A stretch of DNA of 64,000 nucleotides from Leisingera sp. M658. Its GTDB lineage: Bacteria > Pseudomonadota > Alphaproteobacteria > Rhodobacterales > Rhodobacteraceae. A program made the translations under genes and the position numbers. The stretch spans positions 2,558,501-2,622,500 of the forward strand of contig NZ_CP083546.1 of assembly GCF_025144145.1 (NCBI RefSeq). The letters are read 5' to 3'. Positions within the stretch are counted from its first letter, which is position 1. Each line of letters opens with the position of its first letter. Positions 54,610 to 62,848 of the stretch are shown here, in pieces. The notes under the pieces were generated by a model. It ran no database searches. It was not told where the DNA came from and saw only the letters and a list, made by a program, of their open reading frames with translations.

Positions 54610-55022
54610 AATACTGCCACCAAAGTCAAAATTGCCAGGCCGCCCATACAGGACCAGCCAATCACGTAGAAAATCGAGCGCAGCCCGCCATGCGGTTTGC
54701 CGCTGCCGCGCAGATGGATAAGGATCATGATCACCCGCGCCACCAGCACCAATGAGGCCAGCAGGTTCACCCAGAACGGCGCCGCACCCGCCAGTATCGC
54801 GGCCAAAGTCACCGCAAGGAAGGCCGGCAGGGTTTCGCAGCCATTCAAATAGGCCCGGTTCAGACGGTAAGCCTTTTCGGCATAGTCCTCCTGCGGCGTG
54901 GCGCCAGGCGCAAGGCCTGCCTTCTGCTTGGCCAGCGCCGAAAACGGCGACAGCGCCAGGATGATCAAGGTAAAGATCACCAGCGCGGCCAGAGCGTGGG
55001 AATATGCGTCGAAGGATTCCAT
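54606..55022 (-). CDS. MAPEG family membrane protein
   Basis: A 138-residue, four-helix membrane protein. RLNRAYLNGCETLPAFLAVT is the MAPEG (membrane-associated eicosanoid/glutathione) family signature, here in place of the R-x-x-R-A-x-x-N-x-x-E version. Bacterial members are mostly uncharacterised and may bind glutathione. It lies three bases after nuoF and overlaps the next lipoprotein gene, so it is part of the nuo transcript. Confidence 0.82.
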   Translation of the reverse strand: MESFDAYSHALAALVIFTLIILALSPFSALAKQKAGLAPGATPQEDYAEKAYRLNRAYLNGCETLPAFLAVTLAAILAGAAPFWVNLLASLVLVARVIMILIHLRGSGKPHGGLRSIFYVIGWSCMGGLAILTLVAVF

Positions 55023-55025
55023 TGG

Positions 55026-56324
55026 TTACTCCGCCGCCATCGCGCCCATGCGGCCCGATTTCTGAGCCTTGATACGGTCTTCGATTTCCTCGCGGAAGTT
55101 CTTGATCAGACCCTGGATCGGCCAGGCCGCCGCGTCGCCAAGGGCGCAGATGGTGTGGCCTTCGACCTGTTTGGTCACGTCCCACAGCATGTCGATCTCT
55201 TCCAGCTCGGCCTCGCCGCGTACCAGGCGGTCCATCACGCGCATCATCCAGCCGGTGCCCTCGCGGCACGGGGTGCACTGGCCGCAAGATTCGTGCTTGT
55301 AGAACTTGGCCAGGCGCCAGATTGCCTTGATAATGTCCGTCTGCTTGTCCATCACAATGACTGCCGCGGTGCCAAGGCCCGAGCCCAGCTCGCCGCGCAG
55401 GTAGTCGAAGTCCATGATCGCGTCGCGCATGTTCTCGCCGCGCACGCAAGGCACCGATGAGCCGCCGGGGATCACCGCCAGCAGATTGTCCCAGCCGCCG
55501 CGGATGCCGCCGCAGTGCTTTTCGATCAGTTCCTCGAAACCAATCGACATCGCCTCTTCAACCACACAGGGGTTTTTCACATGACCGGAGATCGCAAACA
55601 GCTTGGTGCCTGCGTTGTTCTGGCGCCCGAAGCCTGCGAACCAATCGGCACCGCGGCGCAGGATAGTCGGCACAACGGCAATGGATTCCACGTTGTTCAC
55701 CGTGGTCGGACAGCCGTAAAGGCCCGCACCCGCCGGGAACGGCGGCTTCATCCGGGGCATGCCCTTCTTGCCTTCAAGGCTTTCAATCAGGGCGGTTTCC
55801 TCGCCGCAGATATAGGCCCCTGCCCCGTGGTGCAGGAAAACGTCAAAGTCCCAGCCAGAGCCGGCCGCGTTCCTGCCCAAGAGGCCCTGATCATAGCATT
55901 CGTCGATCGCGGCCTGCAGCGCCTCGCGCTCGCGGATGTATTCGCCGCGCAGGTAGATGTAGCAGGTATGCGCGTTCATCGCGAAGGACGCGATCAGTGC
56001 GCCCTCGATCAGCGTGTGCGGATCATGGCGCATAATCTCGCGGTCTTTGCACGTGCCAGGCTCGGATTCATCCGCGTTGATCACCAGAAAGGCCGGCCGG
56101 CCATCGCTTTCCTTGGGCATGAAGGACCATTTCAGGCCGGTCGGGAAACCCGCGCCGCCGCGGCCGCGCAGGCCGCTGTCTTTCATGGTCTGAATAATCC
56201 AGTCGCGGCCCTTCTCAACGATGCCGGCGGTGCCATCCCAATGGCCGCGCGCCTTGGCACCCGCAAGGTTACGTTCGTGCATCCCGTAAAGGTTGGTAAA
56301 GATCCGGTCCTGATCCTTCAGCAT
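55026..56324 (-). CDS. nuoF: NADH-quinone oxidoreductase subunit F
   Basis: A 432-residue subunit that binds NADH, FMN and the 4Fe-4S cluster N3. FMN site [17 protein letters not shown] site [20 protein letters not shown], cluster ligands [12 protein letters not shown] plus [13 protein letters not shown]. Located next to nuoE as usual, with a DUF5337-type gene between. ATG 56324 lies six bases after that gene. Confidence 0.97.
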   Translation of the reverse strand: MLKDQDRIFTNLYGMHERNLAGAKARGHWDGTAGIVEKGRDWIIQTMKDSGLRGRGGAGFPTGLKWSFMPKESDGRPAFLVINADESEPGTCKDREIMRHDPHTLIEGALIASFAMNAHTCYIYLRGEYIREREALQAAIDECYDQGLLGRNAAGSGWDFDVFLHHGAGAYICGEETALIESLEGKKGMPRMKPPFPAGAGLYGCPTTVNNVESIAVVPTILRRGADWFAGFGRQNNAGTKLFAISGHVKNPCVVEEAMSIGFEELIEKHCGGIRGGWDNLLAVIPGGSSVPCVRGENMRDAIMDFDYLRGELGSGLGTAAVIVMDKQTDIIKAIWRLAKFYKHESCGQCTPCREGTGWMMRVMDRLVRGEAELEEIDMLWDVTKQVEGHTICALGDAAAWPIQGLIKNFREEIEDRIKAQKSGRMGAMAAE

Positions 56325-56330
56325 GTGTGC

Positions 56331-56570
56331 CTACCTTTGGTTTTCTTGTTCATTGGCCCGGCGCATGCGCCAGAGTTGAAATATGTTGACCAGGGCATAG
56401 ATCATGCCTGCCAGCGCGGCGAAATCGAACAGCAAGGCATAACGCCCCGGCAGCCCCAGCATGGGGCCGATGAACAGCGACACGGCGATCCACAGCAAAA
56501 TGGTTCCGGCAATCACCAATGCGATATGCCGGCCCTTCGCTGCGATGGCTTGGTCCTGTTCCTTGCTCAT
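56331..56570 (-). CDS. DUF5337-type small membrane protein in the nuo operon
   Basis: A 79-residue protein with two hydrophobic helices (about 15-36 and 44-67) and a basic tail WRMRRANEQENQR. The start SKEQDQAIAAKGRHIALVIA matches the DUF5337 family seen between nuoE and nuoF in Rhodobacteraceae. It probably sits in the inner membrane beside complex I; function unknown. Confidence 0.8.
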   Translation of the reverse strand: MSKEQDQAIAAKGRHIALVIAGTILLWIAVSLFIGPMLGLPGRYALLFDFAALAGMIYALVNIFQLWRMRRANEQENQR

Positions 56571-56614
56571 CTGTTCCCTATCGCCAAGGCACCGCCCCCT
56601 CGGGCCGATCCCGA

Positions 56615-57802
56615 TTAGTCTTCTTTGTCGTCGTAGATGTGCTCTTCTTTGGCACGTCTGGCGAATTCAGTCTCGTCGCCCACCTGCAGCCGCTTGGCCT
56701 GCTCGATCCAGCCGTCCCGCTCGATCCGGCCCTTGAACTTGAGCCGTGCATCAACCCAGGCAACCTCGGCCTCGGTCCAGTCAGCAATCTGGTCGAAATG
56801 GAAGAACCCCAGCTCATTCAGGGTCTGCTCCAGCTTGGGGCCAACCCCTTTGAGCAGTTTCAGATCATCCGCCAGGCCGCCGCGGGCTTCCTTCAGGATT
56901 TCCGGCTGGGCTTCCTCGGGCTGGCTGTCCGCCCCAGGTTTTACCGCCGCGCCTTCCGGAGAGGAAGGCTCAGCCGCGTCCGATTTTTTGGGAGCCGCCT
57001 TGGCAGCTTCTTCTGCCTGTTTCGCGGCAGGTTTGGGCGCTTCCGGTGCTTTGGGCGGCGCATCTGCCGCGGCCCGGCCGGCAACAACGCCGTCCTTGCC
57101 GACCCAAGGGGTCAGCAGCGGCACTTCATCCCCCTGGATACGCTTGACACCGTCCTTGATGTCCATCGCCAGCTGCGCACTTGCATTGTACTGGGTCTTG
57201 CCGCTGTCAAAGTCAGTCAGCGAGGTGAGGCCCGATTTCGGCTCAGCTGCGTACCGCCCGTTCTGAGGGCCCGGCGTCACCATCTTGCCTGCGGCCAGAT
57301 CGTCCAACAGCCGGGTAAAGCTCTCGACGGTAAGGTCCTCGTAATAGTCCTTGCCGATCTGGGCCATCGGCGCATTGGTGCAGGCGCCAAGGCATTCGAC
57401 CTCTTCCCAGGAAAACTTGCCGTCCGCCGACAGGGTGTGCGGCTTTGCAGCTATTTTTTCCTTGCAGACCGCAACCAGGTCTTCGGCCCCGCAAATCATG
57501 CAGGACGTAGTGCCGCAGATCTGGATATTGGCAACAGACCCTGTGGGTTGCATCTGGAACATGAAGTAGAAAGAGGTGACTTCCAGCACCCGGATATAAG
57601 CCATGCCCAGCATATCGGCGATGGCCTCAATAGCGGGCTTGGTGACCCAGCCTTCCTGCTCCTGCGCGCGCCACAAGAGCGGAATAACCGCCGAGGCCTG
57701 GCGGCCCTCGGGGAATTTGGTGATCTGCGCCTCAGCCCAGGCCTGGTTGGCCGGGGTGAAGGCAAAGCTGTCGGGTTGTTCTGAATGCAGACGGCGAAGC
57801 AT
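56615..57802 (-). CDS. nuoE: NADH-quinone oxidoreductase subunit E with long C-terminal extension
   Basis: A 395-residue subunit, far longer than the usual 160-220. The N-terminal thioredoxin-like part carries the 2Fe-2S cluster: [11 protein letters not shown] and [11 protein letters not shown] supply the ligands. After about residue 215 follows an Ala/Lys/Pro/Glu-rich linker (to about 325), and then a helix-hairpin-helix-like block [19 protein letters not shown] and [19 protein letters not shown]. The extension is typical for Rhodobacteraceae. Its ATG overlaps the stop of the small gene at 57802-58008. Confidence 0.94.
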   Translation of the reverse strand: MLRRLHSEQPDSFAFTPANQAWAEAQITKFPEGRQASAVIPLLWRAQEQEGWVTKPAIEAIADMLGMAYIRVLEVTSFYFMFQMQPTGSVANIQICGTTSCMICGAEDLVAVCKEKIAAKPHTLSADGKFSWEEVECLGACTNAPMAQIGKDYYEDLTVESFTRLLDDLAAGKMVTPGPQNGRYAAEPKSGLTSLTDFDSGKTQYNASAQLAMDIKDGVKRIQGDEVPLLTPWVGKDGVVAGRAAADAPPKAPEAPKPAAKQAEEAAKAAPKKSDAAEPSSPEGAAVKPGADSQPEEAQPEILKEARGGLADDLKLLKGVGPKLEQTLNELGFFHFDQIADWTEAEVAWVDARLKFKGRIERDGWIEQAKRLQVGDETEFARRAKEEHIYDDKED

Positions 57803-58008
57803 TAGATTTCTTCCAAGTTCTCTAGTGACTTGAGGCTTGGAGCGCCCCCAATTGTCAGGTTACGCATTCGTGCACCGCGAGCGATTTTTTGGAAACGATC
57901 CCATTCGTCTATGGATTCAAAAGCGATTTCCAGACGAAAGCCATCCTCACCGAACCGATGCAACTCAAACTCTTCACCGGTTTCTCGATCTCGAAATCTC
58001 TTTGTCAC
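57802..58008 (-). CDS. 68-residue AT-rich gene between nuoD and nuoE
   Basis: I do not recognise this small acidic/basic protein: [20 protein letters not shown], then [20 protein letters not shown] and a Leu-rich end [11 protein letters not shown]. Its ATG overlaps the nuoD stop by four bases (58005-58008) and its stop touches the nuoE start, so it is translated with the operon. Codons are richer in A/T than nuoD and nuoE. It resembles, in position and size, unidentified reading frames known from the nuo operons of other alphaproteobacteria. Confidence 0.75.
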   Translation of the reverse strand: MTKRFRDRETGEEFELHRFGEDGFRLEIAFESIDEWDRFQKIARGARMRNLTIGGAPSLKSLENLEEI

Positions 58009-59231
58009 CGGTCAATCTCCCCGAACACGACGTCCATAGTGCCGATGATGGCGGCGACGTCCGCCAGCTGGTGGCCGCCGGCCACGTGGTCCATCGCCTG
58101 CAGGTGCAAGAAGCCCGGCGCGCGGATCTTGGAGCGGTAGGGTTTGTTGGACCCGTCCGCCACCAGATAGACGCCGAACTCGCCCTTGGGTGCCTCGACA
58201 GCGGCGTAAACCTCGCCTGCGGGGACGTGAAAGCCTTCGGTGTAAAGCTTGAAGTGGTGGATCAGGCTTTCCATCGAGGTCTTCATATCGCCGCGCTTGG
58301 GCGGGGACAGCTTGCCGCGGGCTATTACGTCGCCGGTGGCTTCGCGCAGTTTGACAATTGCCTGGCGGATGATCGAGGTCGATTGGCGCATCTCTTCCAT
58401 CCGGCACAGGTAGCGGTCGTAGCAGTCGCCGTTCTTGCCGACGGGGATCTGGAACTCAAACTCGTCATAGCATTCATAGGGCTGCGCGCGGCGCAGGTCC
58501 CAAGCAAGGCCGGAGCCGCGCACCATAACGCCGGAGAAGCCGTATTGCTGGATCTCTTCCTCGGTCACCACGCCAATGTCGCAGTTGCGCTGCTTGAAGA
58601 TGCGGTTTTCGGTCAAAAGGCCGTCGATGTCGTCCAGAACTTTGGGGAATTCCAGCGCCCAGAGGTCGATATCGTCCAGCAGATCGTCCGGAATGTCCTG
58701 ATGCACGCCGCCAGGGCGGAAATAGGCCGCGTGCAAGCGCGCACCGCAGGCGCGCTCGTAGAACACCATCAGTTTCTCGCGTTCTTCAAAGCCCCACAGC
58801 GGCGGGGTCAGCGCGCCAACATCCATTGCCTGCGTGGTGACGTTCAGAAGGTGGTTCAGAACCCGGCCGATTTCCGAATAGAGCACCCGGATCAGCTGGC
58901 CGCGGCGGGGAACCTCGACACCGGTCAGTTTTTCGATGGCCAGGCACCAGGCATGTTCCTGGTTCATCGGCGCAACGTAATCAAGGCGGTCGAAATACGG
59001 CAGGTTCTGAAGGTAGGTGCGGCTTTCCATCAGCTTTTCGGTGCCGCGATGCAGCAGGCCGATATGCGGATCGCAGCGCTCGACAATCTCGCCGTCGAGT
59101 TCCAGCACCAGACGCAAAACTCCGTGTGCAGCAGGGTGCTGCGGGCCGAAGTTGATGTTGAAGTTGCGGATCTTCTGCTCGCCGCTCAGCGCATCCACGC
59201 TACCGTCGTCAAATTTGGAGCCGTCCATCAT
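58005..59231 (-). CDS. nuoD: NADH-quinone oxidoreductase subunit D
   Basis: A 408-residue 49-kDa-type subunit next to the quinone site, related to the large subunit of NiFe hydrogenases. [20 protein letters not shown] near the start, [19 protein letters not shown] and [20 protein letters not shown] are diagnostic. Two ATGs (59231 and 59228) overlap the stop of the 48-codon ORF upstream (ATGA). Confidence 0.97.
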   Translation of the reverse strand: MMDGSKFDDGSVDALSGEQKIRNFNINFGPQHPAAHGVLRLVLELDGEIVERCDPHIGLLHRGTEKLMESRTYLQNLPYFDRLDYVAPMNQEHAWCLAIEKLTGVEVPRRGQLIRVLYSEIGRVLNHLLNVTTQAMDVGALTPPLWGFEEREKLMVFYERACGARLHAAYFRPGGVHQDIPDDLLDDIDLWALEFPKVLDDIDGLLTENRIFKQRNCDIGVVTEEEIQQYGFSGVMVRGSGLAWDLRRAQPYECYDEFEFQIPVGKNGDCYDRYLCRMEEMRQSTSIIRQAIVKLREATGDVIARGKLSPPKRGDMKTSMESLIHHFKLYTEGFHVPAGEVYAAVEAPKGEFGVYLVADGSNKPYRSKIRAPGFLHLQAMDHVAGGHQLADVAAIIGTMDVVFGEIDR

Positions 59232-59374
59232 TTCGCCCCCCTATTTATTTTGGGCTGCGAAACTACACAAAATGTGTAGTCAGAGGTTTTTTTAAAAAAG
59301 GGAATAGCCGCGCTCAGCATCATTGCACAGCCCGTCAGCAAGTTTCCCATTTCGGCCAGAGGTTCAAACCACAT
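59228..59374 (-). CDS. 48-residue small ORF filling the nuoC-nuoD gap
   Basis: Starts at ATG 59374 overlapping the nuoC stop (TGATG) and stops at TGA 59228-59230 overlapping the nuoD start (ATGATG). The product begins [20 protein letters not shown], has one hydrophobic helix (about 8-27), then a polar tail [18 protein letters not shown]. Base composition is AT-rich compared with nuoC and nuoD. A perfect 8-bp hairpin (ACTACACA-AAA-TGTGTAGT, 59262-59280) lies within it. The tight fit supports coding, but protein evidence is lacking. Confidence 0.6.
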   Translation of the reverse strand: MWFEPLAEMGNLLTGCAMMLSAAIPFFKKTSDYTFCVVSQPKINRGAK

Positions 59375-59982
59375 CAGTTTGCGCCCTCCTTCTTCTCGTC
59401 ACCCGGCAAGATGTATTCAGCACCTTCCCACGGGGACATGAAATCAAACTGGCGGTACTCCTGCACCAGCTTCACCGGCTCATAGACCACGCGCTTTTGC
59501 GCCTCGTCATAGCGTACTTCGGTATAGCCGGTGGTCGGGAAATCCTTGCGCAGCGGGTAGCCGCGGAAGCCATAGTCGGTCAGGATCCGGCGCAGGTCCG
59601 GGTGGCCGGAGAACAGGATGCCGAACATGTCGTAGACTTCCCGCTCGAACCAGTTGGCCGAAGGGTGCACATCGACGATCGAGGGCACCATTTCATCTTC
59701 GCGCACCGCAGCGCGCAGGCGGATACGCTGATTCCGGTACATCGACAGGAAGTGATAGACCACGTCGAACCGCTTGCCCCGTTCCGGGTAGTCCACCGCG
59801 GTGATATCCACCAGCGAGGAGAACTTGCAGTTCTGATCCGACTTCAGGAACTCCACCAGGCCGGCGATATTCGAGGGCGTCACGTCAATGTTCAGCTCAC
59901 CAAAGGACACGTCCCAGGCGACAACGCAATCGGGGCGTTTGGCTTCGATCTGCGCGCCGAGTTCATTCAAGGCTTCAGTCAT
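59374..59982 (-). CDS. nuoC: NADH-quinone oxidoreductase subunit C
   Basis: A 202-residue 30-kDa-type subunit. [40 protein letters not shown] and [20 protein letters not shown] are the signature blocks. It connects NuoD to the peripheral arm. It follows nuoB by 15 bases; the stop is shared with the small ORF. Confidence 0.96.
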   Translation of the reverse strand: MTEALNELGAQIEAKRPDCVVAWDVSFGELNIDVTPSNIAGLVEFLKSDQNCKFSSLVDITAVDYPERGKRFDVVYHFLSMYRNQRIRLRAAVREDEMVPSIVDVHPSANWFEREVYDMFGILFSGHPDLRRILTDYGFRGYPLRKDFPTTGYTEVRYDEAQKRVVYEPVKLVQEYRQFDFMSPWEGAEYILPGDEKKEGAN

Positions 59983-59997
59983 CTGCTCTCTCCCGCC

Positions 59998-60522
59998 TTA
60001 GCGAACAAGGGTGCCGGTGCGGCGGATCTTGCGCTGCAGCTGCATCAGGCCATACAGCAGCGCCTCAGCCGTCGGCGGGCAGCCCGGTACATAGACATCA
60101 ACCGGCACAACCCGGTCACAGCCGCGCACCACGGAATAGCTGTAGTGATAATAGCCGCCGCCATTGGCGCAGGATCCCATCGAGATCACGTAACGCGGCT
60201 CTGGCATCTGATCGTAGACCTTGCGCAGGGCCGGCGCCATCTTGTTGGTGAGGGTGCCCGCAACGATCATCACGTCCGACTGGCGCGGCGAGGCGCGCGG
60301 TGCGATGCCAAAACGCTCGGCATCATAGCGCGGCATCGAGGTGTGCATCATTTCCACAGCACAGCAGGCCAGACCGAAGGTCATCCAGTGCAGCGAGCCG
60401 GTGCGCGCCCAATTGATGATGTCTTCTGCCGAGGTGAGCAGGAAACCCTTGTCCTGCAACTCAGCGTTCAGGGCCTGGGTGACAACTTCCTTGTCCACAC
60501 CCGCGGTGTTGGCTCCGGTCAT
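59998..60522 (-). CDS. nuoB: NADH-quinone oxidoreductase subunit B
   Basis: A 174-residue subunit holding the terminal 4Fe-4S cluster N2: [31 protein letters not shown] and [14 protein letters not shown] give the Cys ligands. I choose ATG 60522 ([10 protein letters not shown]), which overlaps the nuoA stop (TGATG) and resembles the Paracoccus start; an in-frame ATG at 60531 is possible. Confidence 0.96.
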   Translation of the reverse strand: MTGANTAGVDKEVVTQALNAELQDKGFLLTSAEDIINWARTGSLHWMTFGLACCAVEMMHTSMPRYDAERFGIAPRASPRQSDVMIVAGTLTNKMAPALRKVYDQMPEPRYVISMGSCANGGGYYHYSYSVVRGCDRVVPVDVYVPGCPPTAEALLYGLMQLQRKIRRTGTLVR

Positions 60523-60887
60523 CACTGCCATTCCAGCGCCCCTTTCTTCCATTCATAGGCAAAGCCGATGGTCAGCACGCCCAGGAACACCATCATCGAC
60601 CAGAAACCAGTGTCGCTGATGTCCTTGAAACCGACGGCCCAGGGAAACAGGAATGCGATTTCCAGGTCAAAAATGATGAAGAGAATCGACACCAGATAGA
60701 ACCGGACGTCGAATTTCATACGGGCATCATCAAAGGCATTGAAGCCGCACTCATAGGCGCTGACCTTTTCCGGGTCCGGGTTGCGGACTGCCAGCACAAC
60801 GGCTGCTAGGATAAGGACAATGCCCAACCCTGCCGCAACGGCCAGGAAAACCAGGATCGGCAGGTATTCCCTCAACATCTCTTCCAA
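60522..60887 (-). CDS. nuoA: NADH-quinone oxidoreductase subunit A
   Basis: A 121-residue, three-helix membrane subunit and the first gene of nuo. [20 protein letters not shown] and [20 protein letters not shown] are family-defining. Start: a TTG at 60887 (product begins MEEMLREYL) with AGGAG six bases upstream aligns with known NuoA proteins; an ATG at 60878 would shorten it by three residues. Confidence 0.95.
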   Translation of the reverse strand: MEEMLREYLPILVFLAVAAGLGIVLILAAVVLAVRNPDPEKVSAYECGFNAFDDARMKFDVRFYLVSILFIIFDLEIAFLFPWAVGFKDISDTGFWSMMVFLGVLTIGFAYEWKKGALEWQ

Positions 60888-61122
60888 GAGCAGCTCCTTT
60901 TCCCGGCGGTTTCCCGCGCGACGTCAATTGGCGTGTTGATTTGCCTCGTGCATACCCCCCCGCCCCCACAGCGTCAACTAAAGCAAGGTTAATCTACAAG
61001 GGTTTGTGACAGGAAAAAGCACAGCCGCAACATGCACGTAATTCCTTAGTTATTTCATAAGGAAAGCGGCCGCAGGGGAAACCGCGGCCGCCATCAAAAC
61101 ATGACTCATTTTTACCGGTATT
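60888..61122. promoter_or_regulatory. Putative nuo operon promoter region
   Basis: The 235 bases between nuoA and the hydratase gene hold the nuo ribosome site (near 60893), a C-run, an inverted repeat TTCCTTA/TAAGGAA (61042-61064) and the terminator at 61066-61091. A promoter for nuo must lie here, but no clear -35/-10 pair is evident by eye. Confidence 0.5.
61066..61091 (-). terminator. Terminator after the liu hydratase gene
   Basis: GCGGCCGC twice in inverted orientation (61066-61073 and 61084-61091) forms an 8-bp stem; on the minus strand it is followed by TTTCCTTATG. It lies 31 bases past the hydratase stop. Confidence 0.7.
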
Positions 61123-61905
61123 TCAGCCTTGCCAGACAGGTTTGCGCTTTTCAAAGAATGCGCTGATGCCCTCGTGCGCCTCGTCGCCTTCCCAGCGCGC
61201 CACCAGCGCCTTGATTGTATGGTCAATCACAGCGTCATCAAGTTGCGGTCCCAAGTCGCGGGCCAGCTTTTTGGCGGCGGCGACGGCGCCGGGTGCGCAG
61301 TTCAGATAGGGTGCGACCTCCGCCTCGACTGCCTCCGCCAGCTGATCTGCGGGCACGGCTTTGGCCAGCAGCCCCAGCTCAACCGCCTCTGCCGCGCCGA
61401 ACAGGCGGGCCGACATGAAGACACGCCGTGCTTTGGCTTCGCCCATACGGGCAATGACATAAGGGCCGATGGTGGCGGGAATCAGTCCCAGCCTGGTCTC
61501 GGTCAGCCCCATCTTCAGATGGTCCGCGCCGATGGCAACGTCACAGACCGAGGCCATTCCAACACCGCCGCCAAAGGCATTGCCTTGCACCGCGCCGATC
61601 ACCGGCTTAGCCAGGGTGTTAAGAGCCATCAGCATCTCTGCCAGCACCCGCGCCTCACGGCCACGGGTTCCGGCGTCCGCATCCATCTGATCCCGCATCC
61701 AGCCCAGATCGCCGCCGGCGCAAAAACTCTTGCCTGCGCCGGTCAGCACCACGACACGAGCGGTCTCGTCTTCGTTCAGCCGCCGGGCCGCCAGAATCAA
61801 TTCCTGCAGCATCTGACCGGACATGGCGTTGTGTTTGTCAGGGCGGTTCAGGGTAAGGGTGCAGACGCCACGGGCGTCAGTGTCCAGGGTGATTGTCTCA
61901 AACAT
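61123..61905 (-). CDS. liuC: Enoyl-CoA hydratase family, probable methylglutaconyl-CoA hydratase
   Basis: A 260-residue crotonase-fold enzyme. Oxyanion-hole segments GAGKSFCAGGDLGWM and GNAFGGGVGMASVCDVAIG are intact. Position directly after HMG-CoA lyase and the MCC alpha subunit points to 3-methylglutaconyl-CoA hydratase (LiuC) of leucine degradation. ATG 61905 begins MFETITLDTD; the frame continues upstream but only as shadow of mvaB. Confidence 0.88.
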   Translation of the reverse strand: MFETITLDTDARGVCTLTLNRPDKHNAMSGQMLQELILAARRLNEDETARVVVLTGAGKSFCAGGDLGWMRDQMDADAGTRGREARVLAEMLMALNTLAKPVIGAVQGNAFGGGVGMASVCDVAIGADHLKMGLTETRLGLIPATIGPYVIARMGEAKARRVFMSARLFGAAEAVELGLLAKAVPADQLAEAVEAEVAPYLNCAPGAVAAAKKLARDLGPQLDDAVIDHTIKALVARWEGDEAHEGISAFFEKRKPVWQG

Positions 61906-61924
61906 CTTGCTTCTCCGCTGAATT

Positions 61925-62782
61925 CTATTGCAGGCCGCGCATCGAACGGGCCAGTGCCGCAGCCTTATCCAGCACATTACCGTCCAGCCCCGTGTCATAG
62001 CCCAACCCGGTCAGGCGCTTGTGCACCGCTTCCGTCGCCACGTTGCCCGCAGCCCCCGGTGCGTAAGGACAGCCGCCCAAACCGCCCACGGCAGCATCAA
62101 ACACCCGCAGGCCCTGCGTTAGCGAGGCCTCGATATTGTCCAGTGCCCGGCCCGCGGTGTCGTGGTAGTGCCCCGCAAGCCTGGCCGCAGGAACCCGTGC
62201 GGTGACGGCGCTCAGCATCGCGGTGATCGCCTCCGGAGTACCCTGCCCGATGGTGTCGCCCAGCGAGATCTCATAGCAACCGAGGGCGTACAACCGTTCG
62301 GCCACCTCCGCTACTTTCTCCGGCGCTGTTGCCCCGTCATAAGGACAGTCGGTCACGCAGGACACATAGCCCCGCACCGGCAGCCTGTTCTCCTTGGCAG
62401 CCTCCAAGATGGGCAGAAAACGTGTGATGCTCTCCTCGATTGTGGCGTTGATATTGGCCTTGGAGAACCCTTCAGAGGCGGAGGCAAAGACCGCGATTTC
62501 ATCCGCCTTGGCAGCTACAGCATCCTCGTAACCGCGCATATTGGGCGTCAGTGCTGCATACCGCACGCCGGGCGCGCGGGTGATGCCCGCCAGCACCTGG
62601 GCGCTGCCCGCCATCTGCGGCACCCATTTGGGCGACACAAAGCTCGCCACCTCAATCCGCGTAAATCCGGCGCGGCTCAGGCAGTTTGTCAACGCGACTT
62701 TCTCCGCCACGGGGATTTCACGCTTTTCATTCTGCAGCCCGTCGCGCGGACCGACTTCGAAAATTTCGACACGCTCAGCCAT
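61925..62782 (-). CDS. mvaB: Hydroxymethylglutaryl-CoA lyase
   Basis: A 285-residue enzyme that cleaves HMG-CoA to acetyl-CoA and acetoacetate, the last step of leucine breakdown. FEVGPRDGLQNEKREIPV carries the metal-binding Asp, and VGGLGGCPYAPGAAGNVATE the catalytic Cys loop. Sits between the MCC alpha gene and liuC as in other liu operons. Confidence 0.95.
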   Translation of the reverse strand: MAERVEIFEVGPRDGLQNEKREIPVAEKVALTNCLSRAGFTRIEVASFVSPKWVPQMAGSAQVLAGITRAPGVRYAALTPNMRGYEDAVAAKADEIAVFASASEGFSKANINATIEESITRFLPILEAAKENRLPVRGYVSCVTDCPYDGATAPEKVAEVAERLYALGCYEISLGDTIGQGTPEAITAMLSAVTARVPAARLAGHYHDTAGRALDNIEASLTQGLRVFDAAVGGLGGCPYAPGAAGNVATEAVHKRLTGLGYDTGLDGNVLDKAAALARSMRGLQ

Positions 62783-62848
62783 CGCCGGGCCTCCTGCTTC
62801 TTGCTGGTCTTAAATACCCAATTCCGGACAGCTGCCGCAGGCGCACGG

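Noticed and set aside
54610-55449. Upstream extension of the small YDGI lipoprotein frame
   Set aside because: The extra residues are an out-of-frame reading of MAPEG and nuoF; a lipoprotein signal at 54609 marks the true start.
57837-59279. A 480-codon plus-strand open frame opposite nuoD
   Set aside because: Same reason: third-position GC bias of nuoD leaves the reverse strand open; the encoded sequence has no domain pattern.
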